Below are positions 12,887-24,227 of a stretch of 64,000 nucleotides of DNA, in pieces. The notes under the pieces were generated by a model. The model did no database searches. It saw nothing but the letters and a program-made list of their open reading frames with translations, and had not been told where the DNA came from. Both the position numbers and the translations under genes were made by a program. The stretch covers positions 58,346,255 through 58,410,254 of the forward strand of contig NC_134576.1 in NCBI RefSeq assembly GCF_050947875.1, read 5' to 3'. Position 1 is the first letter of the stretch; each line of letters opens with the position of its first letter. Source of the DNA: Dermacentor variabilis (taxonomy: Eukaryota; Arthropoda; Arachnida; Ixodida; Ixodidae).

Positions 12887-14045
12887 GAAGGAAACAATTG
12901 TCATGCTCGTGGTTCGGGGCCAACGAGCAATTCTCTTCGAGTGCAATGCGATACGAAGAGCGGGTGGCTGCCGGCACTTACGCCACAGGTGGCTGCTAGG
13001 GACACCGAGCTGACACACTTCTGTATCGCATAAAAGCGAGTCTTTATGAGGCATTGTGACTGCATTCGGCCCCTCGTAGATCACCTACTGCTCACCAGCG
13101 GCGCAAGAAGTACCCTCCGCAACGCGATCCAAGTATTGCGTATCACTCGCTGAAGGCTGCATGTGAGCGTCTCACCATAAAGCCATTCCACAAGAGCGGA
13201 CACTGCCATGGAGCCCAGCGGCCGAATTGACTGTAGCGCACCAAGTGTGAAAGACAAACTCTTTCAGGTACCGGTTTTCGGCGCGCGTATTTTGAACGCT
13301 TACCTGTGCGCGCAACGGCGGCTGCGCTACTCGCCTTTTTTTCCCCTTCTGCTGCTCAATTTCGCGCTGTCTTAGTGCGGAATGATTTATCTAGTTGAAA
13401 CAATCGCAACGATCTTTCCAAGCTTCCAACAAATCTGTGTCGCGCGCAATTTCATAACCTTAGACGCAAGACAAATTGTAAATGAGGAAATGTTTATTTC
13501 GCTCTATATAAATGCTCGTTCTGGGCATTTTGTGCGTTCATCCAACGTTGTAGCACCAGGTAAGCAGCAGCACTTTCTGTACGAAGTTTCACCGGACAGA
13601 ATCAGCTGATAAAAGGAAATTAGAAGCATGCGTCATTGTGACGTTTACACATTATAGGAATACTGCGTGTGAAGGCGAAACGCGCGAAAGCGGTGATAGG
13701 CGACATTAGAAACACAAGCAATTCACTTTTACATACATGGCGATAGTACGCTACAGCCACAGAGGGGGCCACATCACGGGCACTCAACCAGACCATGCTA
13801 GACGCTCGCAGATTGCCTTCTACTCGCACTCAAGAGAGATGCGTGGGTGCAAAGCCTGCTTACAGTCGTTCAGAAGACAGCATTTTTGAGCTCGTGGTTT
13901 TAGAGCTCCTCGCCGTTATCGTTTGCGCGTTCTGCCGGCGCAAGCAGCACATTCCAGTCTTATCACTCTTGGCCATCGCTCGTTACGTCTTTCACAAGCG
14001 GCAGTACCGAAAGAAGGTGTATGTTGCGGGGCCATAGAAAACGTC
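12887..14045. other. No gene recognised
   Basis: Nothing here can be assigned. Several short frames overlap on both strands without domain signatures. Confidence 0.5.
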
Positions 14046-14510
14046 ACAAACTTGTCTGATATTCCGTACACGCCAAACAAGCTCTTACCATGACCGGATT
14101 GCTGTTCTGCAGCCTCACAACCCCAAGCGCCGCGAGTGTGGCTCGAAAGTATCCTAAAGAAGTAACGAAATTAATTACACTACATTTGGGGGTCAGATAA
14201 TGCGTCACGAGCTTGTCCCAGTAAGATTCAATGCACGAGAAACAGTGCGGCACACGGCCGAGCAGCTTTTTGCTAACTGCGTCACAACGCCAGGCGTGGC
14301 CACTGTGCGTGAAACGTACATCAAAAAGTAACAAAATTAGCTATAATAATGTTGTGGGCGAGACAAAGCTCCAAAGCTTGTCCGGTAAGATTCAGTACAC
14401 GCTAAACTGAGTCACATGGCCGAGGTGTTTTGCTAACTGTGTCACAAAGTCGGGTGCGGCGAGCGCGCCCAAAAAGTGCCCAAATAATTTATAATAATGA
14501 TGGTCTCACA
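14046..14510. repeat. Degenerate satellite, about 165-bp unit, three copies
   Basis: Three units start near 14,049, 14,210 and 14,376. Each carries a version of GCTTGTCCNGTAAGATTCA, then a GCTAACTGYGTCACAA block, and ends in an AT-rich ATAATAATG stretch (clear in units 2 and 3). Unit 1 is the most diverged. The spacing of 161 and 166 bp points to one ancestral tandem unit. Confidence 0.65.
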
Positions 14511-15663
14511 CAGAACACCTATGTAAATTAGCATGCATTTGTCGTGCCTGGCGTGCCGTTAGCTTGCTACTACGTAACGCAAGCAAAATAAGTCACGAAA
14601 TTTGAGTTTATTTATACGCAAAAGCTTTAATTTTAGCAGGAAAGAATAAAAAGAAGGTAAACGTTGCCTCTAAATTTATTTGACATTCTTTTTTCCGATG
14701 CTCGCGTCATCTAACGGAAAAGATTAACACTAGCCGTAACGTGTTTCTAGTTGCCAGTGTTCGCCGAGTGCCCCTCTTGTTGAATTTCTTTCTCCTAGAT
14801 GTCACGTTGCCTGCTACTCATGGAACATTTGCGTTCCTAGTCCGCACACAATCTTCTTCGCGGAAGTATTTGCTGCAAACACATGCGTAGGAGCTCGGTT
14901 CCTTGTCCATTCGAAGCTTTATCAGCCATGCGTCACGCAGTTTCTTATCCCTGGGGTGAAAGTGGAAGATCACGCGCTGCTACTTCGCGTATGCCGCGCC
15001 CTGCAGCATGGAGAAATTCGGTACAATGTCAACGATAATGCTGAGCTCACTTTCCCAGCTTGTGTAGTCTCTAGATATCCTAGCATATGAAGTGAGTTCA
15101 AAACGATGTCGTTCCAAGGGAAAACACTAGGAAATCACGATGAAAAACGCGTTCCAACCATCCTCTTCCTTTCGTCGGAGTGAAGTGGGATCTCAAGATC
15201 CAACTTTGGGCGTCAAAACGATTGTAGCGCCCGTAGCTCCAGTGGTGGGCCTCCCGCCCAATAACCGGAATAGTTGTCACTTTGATGTGTGACATATTAC
15301 CATTACACTTCTCAAATCTCCATCACTTTACTCGTCATGATACATTTGCGAAATGCTCTGGGAGTGGTCGGTTTGCTACCTGAAGGAGCCGCACCACGGT
15401 GCCGGTACTGATCAAAGGGCAGCCTAGCTAGCCAGCTGCCGTGGGACTAGCGTTGCGGCAGCCAGCATTCGATTTTTCATTTTCTACATTAGTTCTTGTA
15501 GGCTGCCTCATTCGCCGTAATGGTTCATTTAGCGGATCGTAACACTATAAGTTGCTGCGGTGAGGCCCACAGTGGGTTGTGTGACCGGCTAGTATTTCGA
15601 CATCACGCTCAAGGACGGGAAGTTCTTTACGCTGATACGCTTTCTGTCCGATTAGCAAAAATT
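14511..15663. other. No gene recognised
   Basis: There is no known domain, RNA or repeat beyond short, unsupported frames. Confidence 0.5.
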
Positions 15664-16600
15664 AAGGGTGCTACACGTTTCTCATTTGAATCAGCTACGA
15701 CCAGGCGCACGAAACACACTTAGACGTCGCATCGTTCTTTTTATGAGCACTTCCCAAATGGCGCTGCATCCCTGTTGTGCGATATTTCGAGACCCCAAGA
15801 TGAAGCTGTCCCAAGAATTTTTCAGCGCCTTCCTGCGTATGTATCCAAGCTAAAAGTACCTTGTGTGCCTGCGACGTAACTAAGCAGTTAAAAGTCGAAG
15901 TGCTTTAACGATTGATCACTCTTATGTGGCATCGAAAGAGAGTTCGTTTACGATTATTGGTGAATGTGCTTCGCAAGCAAGTGACGGTAGATGGGAAACG
16001 CAAGAAGTTTTTGGTGCTGATCAATGAGCAGAAAGGTGCCCGTTTGTCCAGTGATTGCAGGTGAAAGCGCCAACTGATGCCCTAGTTATGGTTCATTATT
16101 ACTAGCACATAATGAATAATGCGTGACCAACAGTGAAGGTGGCATTTCTCATTTCAATAAGCGATGACCAGACGCACGAAATGCACTTAGACGTCGCATC
16201 GTTTTTTCTATGTGCCCTTCCCAAACCGAGTTGCATCCCTGTTATGCAATATTTCGAGACCTCAAACTGAAGCTGTCCCAAGAATTTTTTAGCGCCTTCC
16301 TGCCTATGTATACAACACTAAACGTACCTTGTGTGCCTGCGACGTAACTAAGCAGTTAAAACTCGACGTGCTTTAACGATTGTTCGCGCTTATGTGGCAT
16401 CGAAAAAGAGTTAGTGTGCGATTATTGGTGAAATGTGCTTCACAAGGAAGTGATGGTAAAGGGGAAACAATAGGTTCTTGGTGCTTATCAATGAGCAGGA
16501 GCGTGTCAGTCTTTGGAGTGATTGCAAGTAAAAGCGCCAACTCATGTCCTAGTTATGGTTCATCATTATTAGTACATGAGCAATAATGCGTGCCTAATGG
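15664..16600. repeat. Tandem duplication, about 471-bp unit
   Basis: Unit A (15,664-16,134) and unit B (16,135-16,600) align along their whole length with scattered substitutions and small indels. Shared landmarks are CTTAGACGTCGCATCGTT, GAAGCTGTCCCAAGAATTTT, GTGTGCCTGCGACGTAACTA and CTTATGTGGCATCGAAA. Small frames inside are not conserved between the units, so coding is unlikely. The repeat class is unknown. Confidence 0.85.
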
Positions 16601-16737
16601 CATTCTCCTTGCCTGCCAAACCATTAACGAAATAGTCGGACGTGCGTTCTACAAAGTGCCGCGCAGTTGAGAAATTTTATGGCCACAACTTTGTGTTTTT
16701 CTGCGATAACAATTATATGACTATTCCAAGCTCATTT

Positions 16738-17151
16738 TGTTGGGCCATACTACGTGCACCACGTGGCTACTACGAGGCGACGGGAGCTCCCACTTCTCCA
16801 TGACGAATCAAGAAATCGACGCGGGAGCCGACTTCAAGAAGCGCCCAACTATCTCCGCGACGAATCAAGAATTCGACGCAGGTGGCCCCATCACCCTGCT
16901 CCGCCTGGTTCCTGCTGACGAGAAGTCGCCCAAATTGGTTCCTGCCGGCGAGTAGCCACCGAAGCGATTTAAGGGAGTATTGGCTCATTGCGATAGGAGA
17001 GAGTCACTTCCAGCTGCCCAGTCAGTCTGATGCGCTCTTACTGCTACCTGTACGCTATCATCCCACTATCTGTAAATATTGTATAAAGTTCGCGTCTCTT
17101 CCTCATCTGCAGAAAAGTCCGTCTTTCGTCCTCCACCTCGAAGTCACAACA
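16738..17151 (+). repeat. 5' LTR of decayed retrotransposon
   Basis: It shares CCATACTACGTGCACCACGT near the start, AGTCGCCCAAA in the middle and CTGATGCGCTC plus ATCTGTAAATATTG near the end with the 3' copy. It is about 50 bp longer because of an internal duplication around a GACGAATCAAGAA motif (16,802 and 16,859). Both LTRs are diverged, so the insertion is old. Confidence 0.8.
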
Positions 17152-17236
17152 GTGGATGGCAAGCTGTGGAATTCGAAGCCAGATAACGACCGCTACATGG
17201 TTCAACGGCAGCCACGAGGACCATCGGCGTCAGTTA

Positions 17237-17345
17237 CTTTGGATTAGATTGGATTGGAGCAAACTTTATTTGTGAGTGCCCGATGTTTGCCTTTCGCATC
17301 GACAGACCTTTGTCGCACACGCAAATGCTAAGGGAAATTGGGCAT
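17237..17345 (-). mobile_element. Solo LINE 3' end inserted in the LTR element
   Basis: On the minus strand the sequence reads AAATAAAGTTTG followed by a tail of CCAAT/CTAAT-like repeats. This polyadenylation signal plus short-repeat tail layout is shared with the I-like LINE 3' ends at 20,931 and 54,371. Only about 100 bp of 3' untranslated sequence seems present. Confidence 0.5.
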
Positions 17346-17462
17346 GTAATCTGAAAGTCTATAGTGGTTTTGTCTTAGTTCGCTGCTGGCTTTGCGTAGA
17401 TTTCCTGCTTCGGAAGCAAAACTAATTTAGAGGCAAAATCGGAAACGAGCCGTCAAATCCCG

Positions 17463-18270
17463 ATGGAGAAGCTCACGATACATGACCTTCTTGATGTGTG
17501 CCAGGAGATGGGCATTTCGGTTGCCACGACGAGGCGAAAGAAAGCCATTCTGGATGGCATGAGGGCATAAGAGGTAACTGGGGAGGTAGTTGAAGCGGTT
17601 TGGGGATACGCTCTTGAGAGAAGGAGCGAGAAAAAAAAGGACTATAGCGTAAAGCGGTTTTCCTCTCGCAGCGCACTTTTCCCGAATATAAAATCGTGCA
17701 CGATCGACGAGTTCAGCAAGGGAACGTTGACTAAGGCTGAAGTGGCGAAGGAACGTGTAGCAGAGACAGCCCAGTGGGCTGCGGCTGCTAAAGCAAAGGC
17801 AGACGTATGCGCCCGTTCGAGGCCCGGGGAAAAATTATCTGCTTCCGTTGCAACAAGGAAGGTCATATTTCCTGAAATGACAGGGAGCAAATGGAGTTCG
17901 CCAGCAATAGTCATTCAGACGAAAATCGGAGGCTGCTCGATCGATATATGCAGGATGTCGTGGTAAACGGCAAAATGTGCAAGGCACTTCCCGATTCCAC
18001 CACCACCATTGATGTACCTCATTTGTCCTGTGTTTCTCCTGGGGATTATACAGAGGAATACGCCTGGATCAGGCAATTCGCAGAAGAGCACAGCGCGCGC
18101 TTGCTAGTTGCCAGCGTAAATATCGAGGGTGCTTTGGGAAGGTTGCAAACGGAAACAGCCGTGGGTCTAAGTTTACCCGGACGCTTTTCTTATCTTTTTG
18201 CGAACACATCGGAGCAGCTTTTTGAAAAGGACGGCTGGTCGTTCGCTACCAGTCTCACTTGCAGGGTATG
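17463..18270 (+). pseudogene. gag, zinc-knuckle and protease-like remnants
   Basis: A short N-terminal gag-like frame starts at 17,463 (MEKLTIHDLLDVCQEMGI) and stops at 17,568. After frameshifts, a knuckle-like stretch CFRCNKEGHIS is readable near 17,840; its last Cys is not visible. It is followed by an open frame 17,891-18,271 containing YMQDVVVNGKMCKALPDST, which matches the position and style of a retropepsin-like domain, with DST where an active site DSA/DTG is expected. The order gag, knuckle, protease supports a Gypsy-type element. No continuous polyprotein survives. Confidence 0.6.
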
Positions 18271-18684
18271 AACGCTATTGCGGTCACGTGTCCTCTCAAA
18301 GAAATGTGAAAGCTCATCTTCAAACGAGGAAACTGACAATGTAACGTTCTCACCGCAGCAGCCTAGGACGAGAGATATGGCTGATGAAAACCAGAAGACT
18401 CAGATGTGTGATGGATCGCTTACCGGATCAGTGACAGTAGGTAAGGGGCCTTTCGAGAGTCGGAAAAAAGGGGCGCCTAGGGCTATAAAGTGGAAGGTTC
18501 ACTACTTTGTCCTGCATCCTTTTGCTGGGTGGAGCTTAGTACGGTTAAACGAGAGGCACTTATTCCGGCAGAGAAAAGTGACCCTTCGCTAACTATGCTG
18601 CACGCTAATATAAATTAAGGAGTGGCTCGAAAGATCATCTCGTTCTACACTAGGTCAGGTCTCGGGTACCGGATATATTAGGAT

Positions 18685-18987
18685 TTGAAAGGGCGGACAT
18701 ACAACCAGCCACTCGTGCCAGGAAATTACCGAACACAACCTTTAGAGTTATCGCATGGCAATGCTTGGGCGGGTCACGTCAGTGTGAAGAAGACAAAGGT
18801 TAGGCTAGCGCAAAATTTCTATTGGCCAGGAGGCAGCAAAGGGATTGAAACACTTGTTCGGTCATGCGACGTATGCCAGCAAATTGGTAAACCCAATGAA
18901 AAGGGATATGATTTTCACTCAGAGCGAGACAGGGCAAAATATAAACTTTCTTCCATCGCCTTAGCTGTGTCTTGCCTGCCCGAATGA
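18685..18987 (+). pseudogene. Integrase zinc-binding domain remnant
   Basis: The frame contains ELSHGNAWAGHVSVKKTK, then YWPGGSKGIE, then CDVCQQIGKPNEK. This is the His-His-Cys-Cys zinc module that precedes the catalytic core of retroviral-type integrases. The catalytic core itself is absent: the frame ends at 18,987 and the following sequence runs towards the 3' LTR without a recognisable DDE core. Confidence 0.75.
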
Positions 18988-19202
18988 CTGCTAGGAATTG
19001 CTTTGTAATCTATTCTTTAGCTGTTTATTCTCTTTGAATGTGTCTTCTTTCAGAACACTATTTGTGGAAATCTGTATACCGGGCTCTTTATCAGGTGCCT
19101 GTTTCGTGTTGAAGACAAAAACCATAATGGTGCTTTTGAGAGCACACAGGGGATTAGAGAGTTTGTTTTCATGGAGTTTGGTGTGGCGTTGTGAAGAGCA
19201 TT

Positions 19203-19220
19203 GGGGGGGGGGGGGGGGGG
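19203..19220. repeat. Poly-G run, 18 bp
   Basis: An uninterrupted run of 18 G bases lies inside the decayed LTR element. Its length may be unreliable in the assembly. Confidence 0.9.
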
Positions 19221-19428
19221 CGTGCTCACTTTCACTGAAGTGATTGGCGTTGATTTTCGGTAACTCCGTGAATTTTCCCATATCCAAGCAAAGGGATGAC
19301 CAGCTCATGTAAGGGCGGCAAAGCCATTTCCTTAACCCCGTCAAGGACTTCATTCAACAGCATATCGTATACGTTAAGCCGAATCGAACAGCTCGACATC
19401 TGGATGTATTAGCTGGAGGCAGTGGTGC

Positions 19429-19789
19429 TGCTGTGCCATACTACGTGCACCACGTGGCTACCACGACGCGACGAGTGCTCCCACTTCGCCTCGACGAATC
19501 AATAATTCGACACGGGCGACGTCATCACCCTTCCCTGCCTGGCTCCTGCCGTCGAGAAGTCGCCCAAACTATTTTCTGCGGACGAGGAGTCACTGAAGTG
19601 ATTTAAGGGAGAACGGGCCCATTGTGAGTGAGAGGAGAGAGTCGCTTCCAGCCGCCCAGTCGGTCTGATGCGCTCCTACTGCTACCTGTATGCTGTCATG
19701 CACTATCTGTAAATATTGCATAAAATTTTCATTTCTTCTTCGTCTACACAAAGAGTCCGTCTTCCGTTCTCCACCCCGAAGTCAAAACA
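19429..19789 (+). repeat. 3' LTR of decayed retrotransposon
   Basis: This is the counterpart of 16,738-17,151, with the same TG...CA ends and the same internal blocks. A purine-rich stretch (about 19,412-19,425) lies just upstream, where a polypurine tract is expected. Confidence 0.8.
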
Positions 19790-19793
19790 ATTT

Positions 19794-20348
19794 CCACGGT
19801 AGGTGTCGGCGTGGGCGCCGATGTCGGCTTGTCCAAGAGTGACAACACCGTCGCCGTCCGCTGAACGCCGTATGTGCAGTTAAGGCGGGCGAGGGGAGCG
19901 GACGATCGCCGCTCGGTATCGCCCGCGCGAGAGGGACGAAAGCGGGAAGGTTGCGCGCTCTCTTCCGTCGTGTAGGAGAGACCCAATCACTGGACACTTA
20001 TATAAACTTAGAGAAAGGAAACCCTGCCTTCCAGAGTGCAACGGAAATAAGAGTAGCGGTAGCTTTGGGAACTAAAGTATACTACCGAGGGATGGCGCTG
20101 AGAAATTCAAAACTAATATCATCATTATTACGCAGCGAGCAATATGACCATGGCGGTAGTGGCTGATAGTACTCGTCGCGCTGCTCGCTCACTGCTTTCG
20201 GGCGGTATGTTACCGCTTTTGGGGCACTATTCATATGTAGGGTAGTCTAATATTACTACATATATCTTGATTATGTAGCTAGGTGACCTAGGGGCCTAAA
20301 TCGGCAAAATCATACGTAAAACAAATAAGCTTACATTGTTTGTTGTCA
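19794..20348. other. GC-rich segment, no gene recognised
   Basis: A GC-rich block (about 19,800-19,980) gives way to AT-rich DNA. I see no domain and no promoter element that I would defend. Confidence 0.45.
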
Positions 20349-20930
20349 ATGGTGAATGAATAAGTATATGCTCACAGTTTTCGTACAGGTCAAGTGGACT
20401 TAATGCTGGCTGTCAATAAGTTTGCAACACACAGAAAAACAAATAGCCATCTATTCAATAAAATTTCAAGCTGAAATCGAGAGAAGCTTCAGACAACGAT
20501 GCCGGGCTAGCCTCGTACTTCTGGCTGTGTACAGTGCTGTTTTACGTGTTTCATACTATACTTATATCGTCTATACGATTTCAGCCAGATGAAAAAGAAC
20601 AAACATAAAACGTGCTTGGCAAAGTTGTACTGTCAGCAAAATAAGGTCGAGCTGCAGTGTCCTATTTCCATACCACATTGGCGAGTGGCTAGTAGTGTAT
20701 GGGAAAAAGAATCATTGTGCAAAATTTTTCATCACGTATTGTCTGCTCTTTTTCGGCACATTTAGTGTTCAGATTCGGCAGTAATATCTTTGGCACAAGT
20801 GGAGTACTAGTAGGTAAGCAAGGAACGTTTTGGAGACAACAGTACTTACAATGACCTCTACAAATATCGTGTGTGTAAACAGGACACCAAATAAACATAT
20901 ATCTAAGCCTAATTAGCTCACGGATTCTTG
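20349..20930. repeat. Dispersed repeat of unknown class, copy 1
   Basis: This aligns end to end with 47,997-48,621. Shared blocks include TTTTCGTACAGGTCA, AATAGCCATCTATT-like, CACATTTAGTGTTCA, ACAATGACCTCT and a common end GCTCACGGATTCTTG. On the minus strand both copies read a related Cys-rich peptide (here containing ICRGHCKYCCLQN, 20,689-20,898). There is no recognised transposase, LTR or tRNA-like head. The 3' boundary abuts the tail of the LINE at 20,931. Confidence 0.75.
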
Positions 20931-21780
20931 GGAGGAGGAGGAGGAATAAACTTTATTTGTGCACAGCAGATTTGAGAGCTAGGCCTCTACCTAAATGACG
21001 GCCTCGAGCCCTTGGGCCCTGGCGGCATCTTCGGCCTGCTGGATTGCCTTGAGTTGGTCTTCCGGTGCACAGCTGAGCAATGCGGTCTCCCACTGCTCTC
21101 TGGTCTTAATTATTTTATTCTATATGGTTGTACGAGGACAAGTCCAAACCATATATTGTAGGTCCGCCCTTTCTTCACAGAATCTACATCTATCCGTGTA
21201 AAGGTCCGGGTAGTAGTGGTGGTAGGCCACCGGGTTCGGATATATCTGTTTGTAAGAGGCGCCATGCCGTCGCTTGCCGTCTATTTAACGAGGAGTGTGC
21301 CGGAGGGAAATGGGCCCTTCCCAATTTATAGTGCTTGGAGATCTCGTTAAAGCTGGTCATCCAGTCTCTCTCCGTTCCCAGTATTTGTTGCGTGTCACCT
21401 GCTCGGCCTGTCAGTTCTTGAGCCAGGTTGTGCGCTATTTCGTTCCCGGGAAGGGAGGAGTGTGCGGGTGCCCATATAATGTGAATGTCGCGATCTTCAC
21501 GAAAGTTGTTTAAAATTCTCAGTGGTTCCGGCGAGATTCTCCCTTTTGCATAGTTCTTGACGGCTGTCTTGCAGTCGCTTATTACGATGTTAGCTTCCGT
21601 GGAGGCTATTGCCAGTGCTAAGGCAGCTTCCTCCGCCACCTCTGCCTTCCATGTTTTTACCGTCCCACTAACTCTGCAGTCACCCTCTAGACTCGTAGCA
21701 AATATCGACATACTCTGTCCATTTGCGTACTCCTCCGCGTCCACATAGACCACGTCCCTGGCACTACGGAATCTTTTGTG
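20931..21780 (-). mobile_element. I-like LINE, 3' half with RNase H
   Basis: Reading on the minus strand, the element enters in an RNase H domain (21,190-21,753). The catalytic carboxylates are in YVDAEEY, EVAEEAALAL and ISDCKTAVKN, and the last motif is altered (NEIAHNLAQEL). After a frameshift near 21,250 come a Cys-rich motif (CRFCEE ... MVWTC) and a C-terminus ending near 20,996. Then AATAAAGTTTATTC and a CCT-repeat tail close the element at 20,931. The endonuclease and reverse transcriptase are absent, consistent with 5' truncation during insertion. Confidence 0.8.
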
Positions 21781-21878
21781 GAGAGCTCATTCTTGGGGAA
21801 AAAAATTTCCGGTTTCATACTGAAAACAACATCTCGATTTGTGTACTTAAACAAGGCAGAAACGTTTCCAACGAGAGA

Positions 21879-21903
21879 GACAGACAGACAGACACAGACA
21901 GAC

Positions 21904-21974
<71 letters not shown>

Positions 21975-21975
21975 G
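21879..21975. repeat. (CAGA)n microsatellite
   Basis: About 97 bp of CAGA units with two interruptions near the left end. It directly joins the 3' end of a LINE fragment on its right, so it most likely grew from that element's repeat tail. Confidence 0.95.
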
Positions 21976-22080
21976 TGAACTTTATTGATGGTCCTGAGGA
22001 ACCGCGTTAGGGCATCTCCATTTTCAGATATTCCCCGTAGCCGTCGCGGCCCACGTCGGGTGCGGGCCGCAACTCACTCA
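21976..22080 (-). mobile_element. Solo LINE 3' end
   Basis: The minus strand reads a GC-rich segment, then GGACCATCAATAAAGTTCAC and the GTCT repeat. The AATAAAGTT box followed by a short tandem repeat matches the other I-like LINE 3' ends in this window. Confidence 0.55.
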
Positions 22081-22345
22081 GTATGTATCCCACCATCCAT
22101 TCACAACTCACCCAGTATGTATCCCACCATCCATCCAGTCAACCCATCGTTCACCCAGCACATTCATCATTGACTAACCATTTGCACAGGTCATGCAGTA
22201 TGTATCCCCGCATCCACCCAGCACACCCACTCAGCACTCAGCACGCCCGCCACTGAGACAAGTTACCCAGTGTGTATACCACCAATGCATCCCACCATCT
22301 ACCACTGCACCCACTATCTACCCGGTATACACACGATAAATTCCA
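22075..22345. repeat. CCAT/CCCA-rich degenerate minisatellite
   Basis: The phrase CAGTATGTATCCCACCATCC recurs with variation (22,078; 22,114; 22,196), mixed with CCATCCA-type units. There is no coding sense. It decays gradually towards 22,345. Confidence 0.7.
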
Positions 22346-22707
22346 TCATACCCAGGAAGTCCTCCCTCAAGCCTAGCACATTTTCCACCAAGCTAAGCAT
22401 AAAATTCATGACGGGCAATGCTGGGATTTTTCATAGATATACACATATGTATACGTAACTGGCGTACGTCACGTGTTTGATGATAGTGGGCCAAGCCTGT
22501 GGGTTATAAAAGAAATTCGGCAGAGACGCCAAAGACTGCTCATATGGAGAATGCGAAAGTGTTATTCCACTTCTAGAGCTCTGAAAGTATTGATGTTGCA
22601 CCATCACGTGCCCAATGGTGTGCTTACTACACGAAAACTTTAGACTGCCATATGACTGCGAATTCTGCAGTGACGCACGCACTAGGCACACCTTTAGTCA
22701 GCCAGAA

Positions 22708-22780
22708 CTGTGAAGCTGCCATGGTGTCAGGTAAGCGTGCTCGTCTCGCATCCCAGAGGCCTGGGCTCGATATATAATTT
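22708..22780 (+). mobile_element. Possible tRNA-like SINE head
   Basis: TGGTGTCAGGTAAGCGTG resembles an A box, and GGCCTGGGCTCGATATA some 30 bp later resembles a poor B box. The fold and the SINE body are not clear. It could be a decayed tRNA pseudogene. Confidence 0.35.
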
Positions 22781-23229
22781 TTATTTCATAGGTAGATTTG
22801 TTTTGTTTACAGGAACCTTCCAAAGAAAGTTGGCATTCCGAGCATATATTGATGGTTCTTAAGGCGAAAGCTTCAAATGTCTATGTTTCAAGGTCGCGTT
22901 GTGAGGTACAAAAACATCACGTGACGCAAGCAAGGTTCGAAGCAAACCAAAGGATGTCCTCCCGTGTATAAAGGATGATTTATGATCAGCAAAGTTAATT
23001 AATGATTGATTATAGATTGAATTAGAGTCGTTAAAGGCGCATTAAACGTGATTAACGCGGGTAAGGGTGCATTAGGGTAAATTACAGTAGGCTTTACAAG
23101 GCTTTCCTCTGCGCTTCTTAGTCGATAGCTAAGAACACATGAAACTTTCTTACTCCTTGCAGCGTGGGCCATTTTTAGTACCATCGCTCTGTCAGGCCGC
23201 CACCGTCGACGGATTTTCGAGTACTAAGG
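22781..23229. other. No feature recognised
   Basis: AT-rich sequence with no gene or repeat that I can define. Confidence 0.5.
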
Positions 23230-23500
23230 TACATAATGCTTTCAGATGAAAAGTATGTGCCCCTGGAGTGACAGGGTATATGACAGCACGTATGTGGCCC
23301 AGGGTCATTTACGTGCACGTCTCTGAATACTCGTCGCTCTACAGGGCACAATGGAAGCCAGTTTGGGTCACTGGGTGACGTAGGCCTTTCGTTAGTATAT
23401 GTGCCGTTAATTGAATAAACAGCTTTGTCACCAACATGACAGTATTATTGCCCTTTCGCGTGGGTTTGTGCCACTGGGCATGGGCCGCGGGATACTGGGT
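23230..23500. repeat. Satellite-like segment (GTGCCACTGGG type), block 1
   Basis: It carries the phrases TTTGTCACCAAC, CGTGGGTTTGTGCCACTGGG and GGTCACTGGGTGACGTAGGC, which return at 23,930-24,180 and 26,176-26,570. The copies are strongly diverged and interrupted by other repeats. Confidence 0.5.
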
Positions 23501-23929
23501 AAGTGAAGTCAAGTTTATTTACAACATACACAAAGTACTGTGTTGAAGGCCACCCTGGCAAGAAAACTGTAAACATGCAGCTTGACGAGGCCAGGAGGCC
23601 ACTACCAGGCCCCTTGGCCTGGTGGTGGCCGGCAGTTCACACATCCGCATTACAAATAATAAGCTCTCATGAGTAGCTTCATTAATGCAACACGTGGTAT
23701 ATATGCCCATCCCTGGGCGTGAATAGATTAACATACATGTATACGCATAACGAGTGCATTGCAACTAGGGTAAATACCATTTGCGCCAGAGAAATATATA
23801 CTGTTACACAGTAGTTAAAAGCAAGTTAAGCAACAGTATAGAATGTGCGCGGCCAGTTTACAAGAAATAAAATAAGTATGCATGTGATAAGTAGATTCTG
23901 AACAAATATTGACAGGTTATGTCAACGTG

Positions 23930-24180
23930 GGCCATTCCCGTTCATTTAGGATACTGTGTATGCGCCGCTCTTCAATGTTAAATTTGACACCAACTTGGGC
24001 GTATTGATAATGTGGCCCGTTGACGTGGTTATGTACAACTGGGCATGTGGCCTACGGCCACTAGATATGTATCCAGTGATGTCACTGTGGGCCATTCCTG
24101 CACATAGGTGCTGCTCTGTATTTGCGACTAGGTATGCGACGCTTTCATGAACCACTTTGATGCCAACATGGTTCACTTGG
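23930..24180. repeat. Satellite-like segment, block 2
   Basis: It contains two partial units of the phrase GTGGGCCATTCC followed by GCGCC/GTGC and TGATGCCAACATGG/TTGACACCAACTTGG, matching the blocks at 23,230 and 26,176. Confidence 0.5.
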
Positions 24181-24227
24181 CAATGTACGTCCCTCCTCAG
24201 GTGGGGGAACTTAGGACCATTTGGTCC

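Larger units (their letters stand above)
16738..19789 (+). mobile_element. Decayed LTR retrotransposon (Gypsy-like) with both LTRs
   Basis: Two related LTRs (16,738-17,151 and 19,429-19,789) begin TGT/TGC and end ACA. They enclose about 2.3 kb with remnants of gag, a zinc knuckle, a protease-like segment and an integrase zinc-binding domain, all in + orientation. A 4-bp ATTT flanks the element (16,734-16,737 and 19,790-19,793) as a plausible target duplication. Reverse transcriptase and RNase H are missing, so the element has a large internal deletion as well as many frameshifts. Confidence 0.8.
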
